DNA of 64,000 nucleotides, taken from NCBI RefSeq assembly GCF_014836645.1, contig NZ_JACSQM010000001.1, positions 558,001-622,000 on the forward strand, given 5' to 3'. The DNA is from Fictibacillus norfolkensis (GTDB lineage: Bacteria; Bacillota; Bacilli; Bacillales; Fictibacillaceae). Shown here piece after piece: positions 38,390-47,160 of this stretch; positions within the stretch are counted from its first letter, which is position 1; each line of letters opens with the position of its first letter. Below the pieces are notes generated by a model. That model was not told the DNA's origin and searched no databases. It worked only from the letters and a program-made list of their open reading frames with translations. A program made the translations under genes and the position numbers.

Positions 38390-39262
38390 ATGGAGTTTTT
38401 TTATATACTGCTTGGTTTATGCATCGGCATCTTTTCAGGCATTTTCGGAATTGGCGGCGGATTTATTCTTACACCCGTCCTAATTCTTTTCGGCCTTCCG
38501 CCTCTGTCTGCGATTGGAACAAGTCTCATGTACTCTATCGGGACAAGTGTTTCAGGAGTTGCTGCGCATCTTAGATTTAAGAACATTCTATGGAAACCGG
38601 CTGCTGCTCTAGGGATTGTAGGGATTGGAGCAACACAAATCGCTCATCCACTGGTTGTTTGGTTAGAGAAGATGGGTTATGACGAAACGATCATTCCTAT
38701 ATTTTATATTGTTCTTCTTGCCTACTTTGCTCTTTCCCTGCTTTATAAGCAAACAAAACGCAAGAATACAGTGCAAAGCACTACTACGATTCACTTCTCT
38801 TGGCCAAAAGCAGTCTTCATTGGATTTACAGGAGGATTCATTTCTACTACATTAGGCGTCGGCGGAGGATTTGTAATGGTTCCAATGCTCATTTCTTTAA
38901 TGAAGTTTCCTTCTAGAAAAGCTGTTGGGACGAGCTTAGTCAGTATTTTTTTCATTGTAAGTGCTGGTTTTTTAACGTACGCATCAAGTGTTCAGATTGA
39001 TTATAAACTTGGTCTTCTACTTATATTAGGCGCCCTTGTGGGTACTCAGCTAGGAGCCAAACTTACAACCATCTATTCCAGTGAACAGATTCAAAAATAT
39101 TTAGGTGCGTTATACATCACGATCTTAAGTTCTGTAATTCTTAAGCTTGTTCACTTAGATAAAGCTGGCCTTGGCATCATTACACTTTATGTGTTAACCA
39201 TGCTCGTACTTTTCTTAAAAGAAACCATTAATCATACAAAAAGAAAGACGTCTACCTCATGA
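38390..39262 (+). CDS. TauE/SafE-family anion exporter
   Basis: This 290-residue membrane protein has about eight segments and the duplicated family motif: GIFSGIFGIGGGFILTPVLILFG at the N-terminus and GFISTTLGVGGGFVMVPMLI in the middle. The family moves sulfite, sulfoacetate or related anions; the substrate here is unknown. AAAGGAG precedes ATG 38390. The gene lies opposite to and between uvrB and csbA, which are adjacent in B. subtilis, so it is probably an insertion. Confidence 0.88.
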   Translation: MEFFYILLGLCIGIFSGIFGIGGGFILTPVLILFGLPPLSAIGTSLMYSIGTSVSGVAAHLRFKNILWKPAAALGIVGIGATQIAHPLVVWLEKMGYDETIIPIFYIVLLAYFALSLLYKQTKRKNTVQSTTTIHFSWPKAVFIGFTGGFISTTLGVGGGFVMVPMLISLMKFPSRKAVGTSLVSIFFIVSAGFLTYASSVQIDYKLGLLLILGALVGTQLGAKLTTIYSSEQIQKYLGALYITILSSVILKLVHLDKAGLGIITLYVLTMLVLFLKETINHTKRKTSTS

Positions 39263-39279
39263 AGGTGACGTCTTTCTTT
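39244..39279 (+). terminator. Bidirectional terminator between TauE-type gene and csbA
   Basis: AAAGACGTCTACCT CATGA AGGTGACGTCTTT followed by CTTTTATTTTA; it serves both convergent genes and overlaps the end of the first. Confidence 0.82.
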
Positions 39280-39509
39280 TATTTTACTTTTCTTTTTTGT
39301 TTGTTATAAATTTTAAGACCAAGAAAAAAGCCAACAATCGTAGAAACTACAGCCACGATTTGCAGAGGCAACGGTTGATTCAAACCATCAAAACCAAAAA
39401 TCATAATAACGATCGTAATCCCTAAAGGTAAGTATTTAGTAAACAATACTCTATTAAAAAGCAGCTGCAAACATAAAGGTAATAAAGCTGCAACACTATA
39501 CTCCAACAT
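39279..39509 (-). CDS. csbA: CsbA-like DUF2198 membrane protein
   Basis: This 76-residue protein has two or three hydrophobic segments in the DUF2198 pattern: LLPLCLQLLFNRVLFTKYLPLGITIVIMI, then IVAVVSTIVGFFLGLKIY and a basic tail. In B. subtilis csbA is a SigB-dependent gene directly upstream of uvrBA, and here it lies one gene away. The start ATG 39509 has AGGGG at 11 bases, a wide spacing; an in-frame ATG at 39542 has none. I saw no SigB promoter. Confidence 0.68.
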   Translation of the reverse strand: MLEYSVAALLPLCLQLLFNRVLFTKYLPLGITIVIMIFGFDGLNQPLPLQIVAVVSTIVGFFLGLKIYNKQKRKVK

Positions 39510-39623
39510 GAAACGAAGAACCCCTCTCCTTGAACACATCAAAAAACATCATTTTTGGAAACGTTCTAATATACCTCTCTAAATTTAACAAAACTCTCTA
39601 GACAAAAACAAGGAAATTGTTGC

Positions 39624-39652
39624 GGGAAATAAATTGTGTGGGGTCAGACCCC
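39624..39652. repeat. GGGGTC-type palindromic repeat, copy 3
   Basis: GGGAAATAAATTGTGTGGGGTCAGACCCC, nearly identical to the copy at 38291 and in the same orientation. The pair brackets the TauE-type gene and csbA. Confidence 0.75.
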
Positions 39653-39751
39653 TTCTCTTTGAAACTTTCTGTTTAAAAGTACGTACAGTAGGATAATGCT
39701 TAAAAAGGACGAATAAGATTTAACAAGTATCTTCAAAGGAGATGATTTTTC

Positions 39752-39937
39752 ATGTTAAAGAAACTATTAAAATCACTATTAGGACACAGCAGCCATAAAA
39801 GGTACAGCAGCTCTGGCTACAAATATAAAAAAAGCTACAAGAAATACAGCAGCAGTGATTTTGGCAAGAAGCATTATGGTGGATATGGACACAAGCATTA
39901 TAAAAAGAAAAAGAGAAGCAGCTTCTTTAGCTCCTAA
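39752..39937 (+). CDS. Small Ser/Tyr/Lys/Gly-rich basic protein (coat-like composition)
   Basis: 61 residues with a short amphipathic start (MLKKLLKSLLG), then low-complexity sequence with repeated YSSS, KKSYKK, GGYGHKHY and a KKKKR stretch, ending SSFFSS. The composition recalls the CotG-type spore coat proteins phosphorylated in Bacillus, but homology is not shown. AAAGGAG precedes ATG 39752. A protein kinase gene starts 22 bases after its stop codon, so the two are probably co-transcribed. Confidence 0.75.
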   Translation: MLKKLLKSLLGHSSHKRYSSSGYKYKKSYKKYSSSDFGKKHYGGYGHKHYKKKKRSSFFSS

Positions 39938-39959
39938 TCTGCGTTAAGATAAAACCAAC

Positions 39960-40760
39960 ATGATAACTGAACTTTGGAAAGGTCTGCAAAGAACGTTATG
40001 GGACAGACCTTTTAAAGCTGGGCATCTCATTCATGAGCGATATCGAATTCAAGAAGTTCTGGGAATGGGTAGCTACGGCATTACGTATTTAGCACTTGAT
40101 CGGCATACAGAAGAGATTATCGTCTTAAAACAGCTGAGGCACACAAAAGCCAAAACCACAGCAGGGCTTTTCTCTTTCCAAAGAGAGTCTCAGATTTTAG
40201 AGGCATTGCAACATCACCCGGTTCCGAAGCTATTGAATACCTTTCAAGATGAACAGAGTCACTTTATTGCTATGGAGTGGATTAAGGGAGAAACATTCGA
40301 AGATCTAATTTTTCGTGACAATCAAACGTATAACGAAAAAGAAACGATCGCGATTCTGCTAGAGCTTCTAAATATTACTGAGCACTTTCACGAGAAAGGG
40401 ATCATACATCGAGATCTTCGTATTCCAAATATCATACAACGTGATAACAAACTGATCGTGATTGATTTTGGACTTGCTTGTTATTTATTAGACAAACACG
40501 AAGAGATTGAAGATTCGAATGATCATCCTGAGAAACTTCGGATGCGGGCTGTTAAAGTGGAAAGCGACTTGTTTGCTCTCGGTCATTTTGCACTCTTTCT
40601 TCTATACTCTTCTTACGTGCCTCAGTCAAAAAAAGAGTTGAGCTGGGAAGAGGAATTAGAAATATCACTTCCTTTTAAATCAATTCTTCGGAGAATGCTA
40701 CAACTTGACGAGCCGTTTCATTCGGCCATTGACGTTCAAAAAGCATTGCGCTCCATATAA
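39960..40760 (+). CDS. Hanks-type Ser/Thr protein kinase, soluble
   Basis: This 266-residue protein is a kinase domain only, with no membrane segment or PASTA domain. Visible subdomains: glycine loop GMGSYGITY (35-43), ATP-binding Lys57 in VLKQL, catalytic loop HRDLRIPN (150-157) and the Mg-binding DFG (169-171). The catalytic loop has Arg where most kinases have Lys (HRDLKxxN). It resembles the small B. subtilis kinases of the YbdM/PrkD type. The ribosome site is weak, so translation may depend on the upstream small gene. Confidence 0.87.
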   Translation: MITELWKGLQRTLWDRPFKAGHLIHERYRIQEVLGMGSYGITYLALDRHTEEIIVLKQLRHTKAKTTAGLFSFQRESQILEALQHHPVPKLLNTFQDEQSHFIAMEWIKGETFEDLIFRDNQTYNEKETIAILLELLNITEHFHEKGIIHRDLRIPNIIQRDNKLIVIDFGLACYLLDKHEEIEDSNDHPEKLRMRAVKVESDLFALGHFALFLLYSSYVPQSKKELSWEEELEISLPFKSILRRMLQLDEPFHSAIDVQKALRSI

Positions 40761-40792
40761 AAAAGCTCGGTACTTATACCGGGCTTTTCTTC
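40760..40792 (+). terminator. Terminator between kinase and DUF2254 genes
   Basis: AAAAGCTCGGTA CTTA TACCGGGCTTTTCTT, usable in both directions between convergent genes. Confidence 0.82.
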
Positions 40793-40794
40793 GT

Positions 40795-42171
40795 TTATGG
40801 TTGTTTACTTTTAAACAAGAACTCCTCATATTCTTTTTCATGTTTGGTCGTTACAGAAAGATTTTGCAACGCTCTGTGAAATTGTTGATAATCCAGTGCA
40901 AATAAGAAATGGTTCTCTAACCCGCTAGCGGTTAGTACCCCAAATTCCCAGACTGCGTTATAATCCCGTTTGTTTAAGGATTTCGCCATCAAATCCAGAA
41001 CTTTCAAGATCTCCGTACACACGATCACGTTATCTTTAGCATAGTGACGAATATACCCAAAAGCGTTATATAAATAATGGCTAAAATCTCGTTCTTGTAA
41101 AACGACACGCAGATTATTCTGTTTATCTACCAAGTACTTTGAGAATATGGATCCTCGTGAAATCGTAGTAAGAACCTCACCTAATTGATATATAGAGTTA
41201 ATCGCTGTTTTTGGATCATAATTTCCAAGAGATCTGATCGCAACTTCTACAAGTTTATTAATACTAAATTCAATATCTTGTACTTCCGTTTGCCTTCTTC
41301 CAATACTAATGAGTGACAAATATTTTTCTTCGTCTACTTCATCCTCACCATTTTTCCAATAAGTAATAAATGGCGTTGTAGCATATACATAACTTCCGAT
41401 CGCATACTCCAAACGTATGACAATATCATCTCGTTCTGCTTCTTTCATGATGGAGATGAAATCCACCAATTGGATAAATCCGGATTTACGAGCTTTAATC
41501 GCATTACCGTTTTCTTCACATATTTCGCTGTTCACCGCCGTTAAATCATTTACTTTATAAGGATCCACTTCATCCTCTAGTGTACTTTTTACAATAGATA
41601 ACGCTTCATTCTTCATATCATACGTCATCTGGTTGACTTGAAGCCAAGCGACAGCATGATTAATAAAAAAGATAAACGTTCCCATCGCAAACGCTGCAAT
41701 GATTGCTGCTACTAAAGGAACAGCAAAATAATATTCAGCCATTCTCTTGTTCAAAAATAAAAAACTCAACAACATATAAATAAAACTTGAAGTAAATATC
41801 CCTAGAACACGCTGAGTTGACTTACTAGCTATAAAGTTTTTCAGCATACGAGGAGAAAACTGTCCAGAAAACGTCGTAAACACAACAAGAATTAAGTTAA
41901 AGGTAAAGGTGGTCAGAGTTAGCGTGGCTGCAGTAAGCGTCCCTACTAGATTTTGGGTAAGATCATAATCCACTGCAAAAAAAGGACGCATCTGATTGCC
42001 TAAGTCGTACTTTAGATCAGTTGTTAATGTCACCGTAACAAGTAGTGCAGAAAACAAAACATAAAGTAAGGGAGTAAACCACATATTCGATTGAACAGTA
42101 TGTGACAGTTCCCTCTCGGACATTTTTGTATATTTCTTTAAATAATTATCTAACAAGTTCAATCTAAACAT
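40795..42171 (-). CDS. DUF2254 family membrane protein
   Basis: In this 458-residue protein the N-terminal third has four membrane segments (WFTPLLYVLFSALLVTVTL, the Thr-rich LVGTLTAATLTLTTFTFNLILVVFTTFSGQFSPRML, FIYMLLSFLFL, LVAAIIAAFAMGTFIFFINH). A soluble C-terminal domain follows. The Thr-rich motif and FSPR are the DUF2254 hallmark. Function unknown. GAGGGG precedes ATG 42171. It is monocistronic, converging on the kinase gene. Confidence 0.87.
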   Translation of the reverse strand: MFRLNLLDNYLKKYTKMSERELSHTVQSNMWFTPLLYVLFSALLVTVTLTTDLKYDLGNQMRPFFAVDYDLTQNLVGTLTAATLTLTTFTFNLILVVFTTFSGQFSPRMLKNFIASKSTQRVLGIFTSSFIYMLLSFLFLNKRMAEYYFAVPLVAAIIAAFAMGTFIFFINHAVAWLQVNQMTYDMKNEALSIVKSTLEDEVDPYKVNDLTAVNSEICEENGNAIKARKSGFIQLVDFISIMKEAERDDIVIRLEYAIGSYVYATTPFITYWKNGEDEVDEEKYLSLISIGRRQTEVQDIEFSINKLVEVAIRSLGNYDPKTAINSIYQLGEVLTTISRGSIFSKYLVDKQNNLRVVLQERDFSHYLYNAFGYIRHYAKDNVIVCTEILKVLDLMAKSLNKRDYNAVWEFGVLTASGLENHFLFALDYQQFHRALQNLSVTTKHEKEYEEFLFKSKQP

Positions 42172-42288
42172 GTGTACATCCCCTCAGAAGTAAAAAAACG
42201 ATTATTTTGGGCTTACTTAAAATATTAGTAGTTCCTCTCCTATTTTGCCCTATTAAAAAAAAGTCAAACTTTCTATCGTTTATCACAA

Positions 42289-42320
42289 TAAAAAAATGCG
42301 ATTCCATTGATAGAATCGCA
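42289..42320 (-). terminator. Terminator of the 42339-42827 acetyltransferase gene
   Basis: The minus-strand stem TGCGATTC TATCAATG GAATCGCA is followed by TTTTTTTATT. Confidence 0.87.
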
Positions 42321-42338
42321 CATCGTTTCTAAATTATT

Positions 42339-42827
42339 CTATTGGAGAAACGATTGGATGACTCGTCCCTCTTCCTTCCGTTCTCCATACTGTTCACCAG
42401 TGTATTCACCTATCACTTTTCTCCAAAACGTCTGTGCAGGTTTGTTCGCTTCTATTTGAGAAACTTGCCAATTCCCTTTATGTTTTTCAAATATCTGATG
42501 CGCTGCCAGTTTCCCCAAACCATCAAACCTGAATCTTTTCATGATAAAAAATTCAGAGATCGACCAGTAAGGATTGTTGGACTCCTGTACTTCGCTTACT
42601 AATACAAACCCTGCTAGTTTGCCTTCCTTTTGGATCAGATAAGGAAAACGCCGATTTTCTTCCCAATAGCTATCTAAATAAGCATACTGACCAAAAAATC
42701 CATTATCGTTCACGTGAAGATCAATATACTCTGAGAAATCATAAAAATAAAACTGCATAAGATTATGGATCGTTTCTTTATCCCTTAACTCTGCTACCTT
42801 TATTACCGGAATCTGTTTCATCAGCAT
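42339..42827 (-). CDS. GNAT-like acetyltransferase
   Basis: This 162-residue protein has the pattern of predicted acetyltransferases: N-terminal HNLMQFYFYDFSEY, GKLAGFVLVSEV, ISEFFIMKRFRFDGLGKLAAHQIFEKHKG (acetyl-CoA region, loop RFDGLG), and NKPAQTFWRKVIGEYTG. The substrate is unknown. The ATG at 42827 has AGGGAG nine bases upstream. The gene lies 26 bases from the alkyltransferase-like gene on the same strand, so the two are probably co-transcribed. Confidence 0.83.
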   Translation of the reverse strand: MLMKQIPVIKVAELRDKETIHNLMQFYFYDFSEYIDLHVNDNGFFGQYAYLDSYWEENRRFPYLIQKEGKLAGFVLVSEVQESNNPYWSISEFFIMKRFRFDGLGKLAAHQIFEKHKGNWQVSQIEANKPAQTFWRKVIGEYTGEQYGERKEEGRVIQSFLQ

Positions 42828-42853
42828 CTTTCAGTTCTCCCTGTAATTGGTGA

Positions 42854-43180
42854 TTAAATAGTATCCTCGCAATCTGGCGAATATCTGTAAGTTTCGATGT
42901 CCACTCTATTTTTTCCTTTAAAATGCACGCCTTCACTTTCTAATCGTGATTTTTGTGTAAAGTATAATTCCTCATCTTGAATGCCGATTTCTCCTTTTGA
43001 ATTGATTACTCGGTGCCAAGGCAGATCATGTTTTTTACTCATAGAGTGAAGGATACGGACGACCTGTCTAGCACTTCGCGGATTACCAGCTACGCGGGCA
43101 ATCTGTCCATAAGACATGACGTAGCCACTCGGTATGTTTTTGATGACTCTAATAACATTCTCAGTAAATGGTTCCATCAT
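42854..43180 (-). CDS. Alkyltransferase-like protein (ATL, MGMT-related, no acceptor cysteine)
   Basis: This 108-residue protein matches the DNA-binding C-terminal domain of O6-methylguanine-DNA methyltransferase (FTENVIRVIKNIPSGYVMSYGQIA, RSARQVV). The active-site PCHRV reads PWHRV (Trp instead of Cys), which defines ATL proteins. These bind O6-alkylguanine and hand it to excision repair without repairing it themselves. I start at ATG 43180 (AAAGTGGGG upstream). The open frame to 43264 crosses a repeat fragment and is unlikely to be translated. Confidence 0.88.
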   Translation of the reverse strand: MMEPFTENVIRVIKNIPSGYVMSYGQIARVAGNPRSARQVVRILHSMSKKHDLPWHRVINSKGEIGIQDEELYFTQKSRLESEGVHFKGKNRVDIETYRYSPDCEDTI

Positions 43181-43222
43181 TTTTGCCCCACTTTCACATA
43201 TAGATATTACTTGTTCTGGTCT

Positions 43223-43276
43223 AACACGCCCCCCGGAAAACGAAGCACCTGAAACGGCGATCAACTTTATTCAAGA
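43223..43276 (+). repeat. MITE-like repeat, partial copy 5 (subfamily B right arm)
   Basis: ACACGCCCCCCGGAAAACG, CACCTGAAACGGCGATCAAC and TTTATTCAAG match the right arm of copy 7 (50024-50160); the left arm is missing. It lies just upstream of the alkyltransferase-like gene. Confidence 0.7.
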
Positions 43277-43291
43277 GCAACAGAGCAACAT

Positions 43292-43329
43292 AAAAAAGAG
43301 TGCTAAATCTAGAATCAGACTTAACACTC
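43292..43329 (-). terminator. Terminator of the ABC-F gene
   Basis: The minus-strand stem GAGTGTTAAGTCTGATT CTAG ATTTAGCACTC is followed by TTTTTTATG. Confidence 0.87.
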
Positions 43330-43339
43330 CTTTGTTGTT

Positions 43340-44959
43340 TTATTGATACATCAATTGACGCTGCTTCTTCAACTCATCATTCGTTAAGTACTCATCATAA
43401 GACATTTGCTTATCAAGAATTCCTTTTGGCGTGATCTCGATGATACGGTTCGCGATCGTTTCAACGAACTGATGGTCATGTGATGTGAACATCAATGCAC
43501 CTTTGTAGCCGATCAAACCGTTGTTCAACGCTGTGATCGACTCTAGATCCAAGTGGTTCGTAGGATCATCCATAATCAGTACATTTGATCCACTTAGCAT
43601 CATCTTAGAAAGCATACAACGTACTTTCTCTCCCCCAGATAATACAGACGGCTTCTTCATTACTTCTTCACCTGAGAAGAGCATACGTCCTAGGAATCCG
43701 CGAAGGAAGCTTTCGGTTTGATCTTCAGGAGAATATTGACGAAGCCAGTCAACAAGAGTCTGCTCGCTGCCAGCAAAGTACTTCGAGTTATCGCGCGGGA
43801 AGTACGCTTGAGACGTTGTTACACCCCATTTGTATGTTCCACTGTCCGCTTCCATCTCACCCATTAAAATTTTGAATAGAGTCGTGATGGCGATCTCTTG
43901 TTTACCTACAAAAGCAATCTTGTCGTCTTTGTTCATGATAAAGCTCACGTTATCAAGTACTTTTACACCGTCGATCGTTTTTGTAAGACCTTCAACACGA
44001 AGAAGATCATTACCGATCTCACGATTGATGCCAAAGTTCACATACGGATATTTACGAGAAGAAGGTCGGATATCGTCTAAAGAGATTTTATCTAATAACT
44101 TCTTACGTGAGGTAGCTTGCTTTGATTTAGATGCGTTCGCACTAAATCGTGCAACGAAAGCTTGAAGTTCTTTGATCTTTTCTTCTTTTTTCTTGTTTTG
44201 ATCTGATGCCATACGAAGCGCTAATTGAGAAGACTCATACCAGAAATCATAGTTACCTACATAGATTTGGATCTTTCCAAAATCAAGGTCAGCCATGTGC
44301 GTACATACTTTGTTTAAGAAGTGACGATCATGGGATACAACGATGACTGTGTTCTCAAAATTGATCAAGAAATCTTCTAGCCATTGAATCGCTTGAAGAT
44401 CTAAGTTGTTCGTCGGCTCATCCAGAAGTAGAACATCCGGCTTACCGAAAAGAGCTTGAGCAAGCAATACTTTTACTTTTTCAGAACCTGTGAGTTCAGA
44501 TAGTTTCTTCGTGTGAAGATCTTCTTTAATGCCTAGACCTTTAAGTAGTATTGCCGCTTCAGACTCAGCTTCCCAACCGTTTAGTTCGGCAAACTCACCT
44601 TCAAGTTCAGCTGCACGAATTCCATCTTCGTCTGAGAAATCGGCTTTCATATAGATCGCGTCTTTCTCTTGCATCACTTCATAAAGACGAGCGTGGCCCA
44701 TAATAACGGTCTGCATAACCTCTTGATCTTCATATTCAAAGTGGTTCTGCTTCAATACGGCTAGACGTTCGCCTGGAGTCATGTGAACGTCACCTGTTTG
44801 TGCTTCGATCTCACCAGAAAGAATTTTTAAGAATGTAGATTTACCCGCACCGTTCGCACCAATCAAGCCGTAGCAGTTTCCTGGTGTAAACTTTATATTA
44901 ACGTCTTCAAACAGCTTGCGGTCGCCGTAGCGAAGACCAACGTTAGTTACCGTAATCAT
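43340..44959 (-). CDS. ykpA: ABC-F family ATPase, YkpA-like
   Basis: This 539-residue soluble protein has two ABC cassettes (Walker A GANGAGKST near residue 36; the second one reads VGKQEIAIT, a degenerate P-loop), Walker B LLLDEPTNNLDL and LIMDDPTNHLDLES, and an interdomain linker of about 80 residues. ABC-F proteins act on the ribosome and have no transmembrane partner. The first signature motif reads LTGSEKVKV and the second LSGGEKVRC. Length and these motifs match YkpA/YbiT types. It is monocistronic. Confidence 0.88.
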   Translation of the reverse strand: MITVTNVGLRYGDRKLFEDVNIKFTPGNCYGLIGANGAGKSTFLKILSGEIEAQTGDVHMTPGERLAVLKQNHFEYEDQEVMQTVIMGHARLYEVMQEKDAIYMKADFSDEDGIRAAELEGEFAELNGWEAESEAAILLKGLGIKEDLHTKKLSELTGSEKVKVLLAQALFGKPDVLLLDEPTNNLDLQAIQWLEDFLINFENTVIVVSHDRHFLNKVCTHMADLDFGKIQIYVGNYDFWYESSQLALRMASDQNKKKEEKIKELQAFVARFSANASKSKQATSRKKLLDKISLDDIRPSSRKYPYVNFGINREIGNDLLRVEGLTKTIDGVKVLDNVSFIMNKDDKIAFVGKQEIAITTLFKILMGEMEADSGTYKWGVTTSQAYFPRDNSKYFAGSEQTLVDWLRQYSPEDQTESFLRGFLGRMLFSGEEVMKKPSVLSGGEKVRCMLSKMMLSGSNVLIMDDPTNHLDLESITALNNGLIGYKGALMFTSHDHQFVETIANRIIEITPKGILDKQMSYDEYLTNDELKKQRQLMYQ

Positions 44960-45131
44960 TTGGATATCTCTCCTTTTTATATATAACTGACCATCCTATC
45001 TCTATCAGCCTACATACATATATTCAAATCCGTATCCTACAAAAATGCATACTTACTGATTGTATCATAAATACAAGATGTATAACCTTACAATCTTTTA
45101 CCCACATTGAATTTTTTAAACTTTGCACACA

Positions 45132-45164
45132 TAAAAAAGCTCAGAAGCACAATTACCTCTGAGC
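45132..45164 (-). terminator. Terminator of the TAXI-TRAP operon
   Basis: The minus-strand stem GCTCAGAGG TAATTGTG CTTCTGAGC is followed by TTTTTTATG, just after the permease stop codon. Confidence 0.88.
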
Positions 45165-45174
45165 AAATCATCTT

Positions 45175-47160
45175 TTAAACCGCTGGTGATGATGGTGCTT
45201 GTGTGTTGTCTTTCTTCAAAAGCCAATATTGACTTCCGAGCATAAGAGCGAACGCTGCAAGACCGATCGCACTGAATATGCCTTCTGGATAGATCAGCAA
45301 GAAACCAACCACAACGGCTGCGATTCTTTCTAACCAAGAAAGAGGTCGCATCCAATAGCCGATCATTCCTGCACCAATGGCAATCATTCCTACAAATGCT
45401 GTCGAGATCACCCAAATGGCTTCTGTCCATGTTGTATCAATCAACATGAGCTGCGGGGAGATAACGAAAATATACGGGATAATAAACGCCGCAATTGCCA
45501 GCTTTGATGAGAGTATACCGGTTCGTATCGGTTCACCGCCGGAAACCCCAGCTGCTGCAAAGGCTGCTAATGCCACAGGAGGTGTAATATCCGCGATAAT
45601 TCCAAAGTAAAAAACAAACATGTGAGCGGACAGATCAGGAACACCAAACAATAAAATAGCTGGTGCAGCAATCGTTGATGTGATCACATAGTTCGCAGTA
45701 GTCGGCGATCCCATTCCAAGTACAAGCGATGCGATCATCGTTAAGATTAAAGTCGGAATGAGATAGCCACCTGATAACTCTAGCAAACCATTTGCCATCT
45801 TAAGACCGACACCAGTTACCGTAACCACTCCGACGATCATACCTGCCGCTGCTGTTGCTGCTGCAACGCCAAGAGCGGTTCTTGCGCCATCGGCTAATGC
45901 TTCAAAAAAGAGCTTCGGTCCCATGCGTGTTTTCTTATTGAACATCCCTACCACGATCGCACTCACGATTGACCATAATGCTGATTTTGTAACACTCACG
46001 CCATTCATTAATAAAACAATAACCACAACGATCGGAATCAACAAATACACCTGTTTAATAACTCTTTTCGTTTCAGGCATCTCTTCACGAGATAACCCTC
46101 TAAGACCGATTCGTTTGGCTTCAAAATGCGTCATGATCCATATTCCTGCAAAGTATAATACCGCAGGAATGGCGGCAGCTTTGGCGATATCCCAATAAGT
46201 AATACCACCCCCGATAAATTCAACCATCAGAAACGCTGCGGCACCCATGACAGGAGGCATGATCTGACCACCTGTTGAAGAAGCTGCTTCTACTGCTCCA
46301 GCAAAGTTTTTATCATAACCTAATCGTTTCATCATCGGAATCGTAAAAGCCCCAGAAGTTACAACGTTAGCCACCGAGCTTCCACTGATCGTCCCTTGAA
46401 GAGCACTCGAGAAAATGGCTACCTTAGCAGGTCCGCCGACTCGTCTTCCTGCGATAACGATGGATAGATCATTGAAATATTCGCCCACTCCCGTTTTAAC
46501 GAGAAAGGCTCCAAATAAAAGAAACAAAAAGATATATGTGGATGAAACCGCAAGCGGTGTTCCTAAAATACCTTCTGTTGTAAAGAACATCGTCCGTACG
46601 ATCCGTTCGATCGTCAAACCTTTGTGCTCTAAGAAGCCCGGCATATAAGGTCCCATATACGCGTAAAGCAGGAATAGACCTGCAATAATCGTGATAGGCA
46701 TCCCAACGACCCTTCTTGTTGCTTCTAAAACGAGTATGATCGCGAGCACACCTATTAGGAAATCTTGAGTCGTTAATCTCCCTACCCTCATAACAAGGTC
46801 ATCCATGAACATGTACCAATAGGACCCTACGGCTATCGATAGAACAGCCAAGATCATGTCATACCAAGCGACTTGAAAAAGTGGCTTACCTTCTTTTTTC
46901 TTTTTAGAAGCAGGAAATAGCAAAAAGATTAACGTAAGTGCAAAGCCTAGATGAATCGTTCTTTGCAATTGTGCTGGCAATACGCCAAAAATAGCTGTAT
47001 AGAGCTGAAATAATGAAAAAGAGATCAAACCGATAAGTGTGATCCAATAAAACACACCTTTTAATTTACGAAAGCCAGCTTCTGGATCGTACTTTTCCAT
47101 CAGTTCTTGTACAGCTTGATCTGATATTTGTTCACGCTCTTTATGATTGTTCTTATCCAA
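45175..47160 (-). CDS. TRAP transporter, fused 4TM/12TM permease (TAXI type)
   Basis: This 661-residue membrane protein has about eighteen segments: the small (DctQ-like) subunit is fused to the large (DctM-like) subunit, as is usual for TAXI-TRAP systems. Landmarks: GRVGGPAKVAIFSSALQGTISGSSVANVVTSGAFTIPMM (DctM-like ion/substrate region) and VGMGSPTTANYVITSTIAAPAILLFG. The driving force is probably Na+ or H+. Start overlaps the DUF1850 gene by eight bases. It works with the binding protein encoded at 47706. Confidence 0.94.
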   Translation of the reverse strand: MDKNNHKEREQISDQAVQELMEKYDPEAGFRKLKGVFYWITLIGLISFSLFQLYTAIFGVLPAQLQRTIHLGFALTLIFLLFPASKKKKEGKPLFQVAWYDMILAVLSIAVGSYWYMFMDDLVMRVGRLTTQDFLIGVLAIILVLEATRRVVGMPITIIAGLFLLYAYMGPYMPGFLEHKGLTIERIVRTMFFTTEGILGTPLAVSSTYIFLFLLFGAFLVKTGVGEYFNDLSIVIAGRRVGGPAKVAIFSSALQGTISGSSVANVVTSGAFTIPMMKRLGYDKNFAGAVEAASSTGGQIMPPVMGAAAFLMVEFIGGGITYWDIAKAAAIPAVLYFAGIWIMTHFEAKRIGLRGLSREEMPETKRVIKQVYLLIPIVVVIVLLMNGVSVTKSALWSIVSAIVVGMFNKKTRMGPKLFFEALADGARTALGVAAATAAAGMIVGVVTVTGVGLKMANGLLELSGGYLIPTLILTMIASLVLGMGSPTTANYVITSTIAAPAILLFGVPDLSAHMFVFYFGIIADITPPVALAAFAAAGVSGGEPIRTGILSSKLAIAAFIIPYIFVISPQLMLIDTTWTEAIWVISTAFVGMIAIGAGMIGYWMRPLSWLERIAAVVVGFLLIYPEGIFSAIGLAAFALMLGSQYWLLKKDNTQAPSSPAV

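Noticed and set aside
43181..43264. Longer N-terminus of the alkyltransferase-like protein
   Set aside because: The extra codons come from repeat fragment copy 5, and family members begin at MMEPFTENV.
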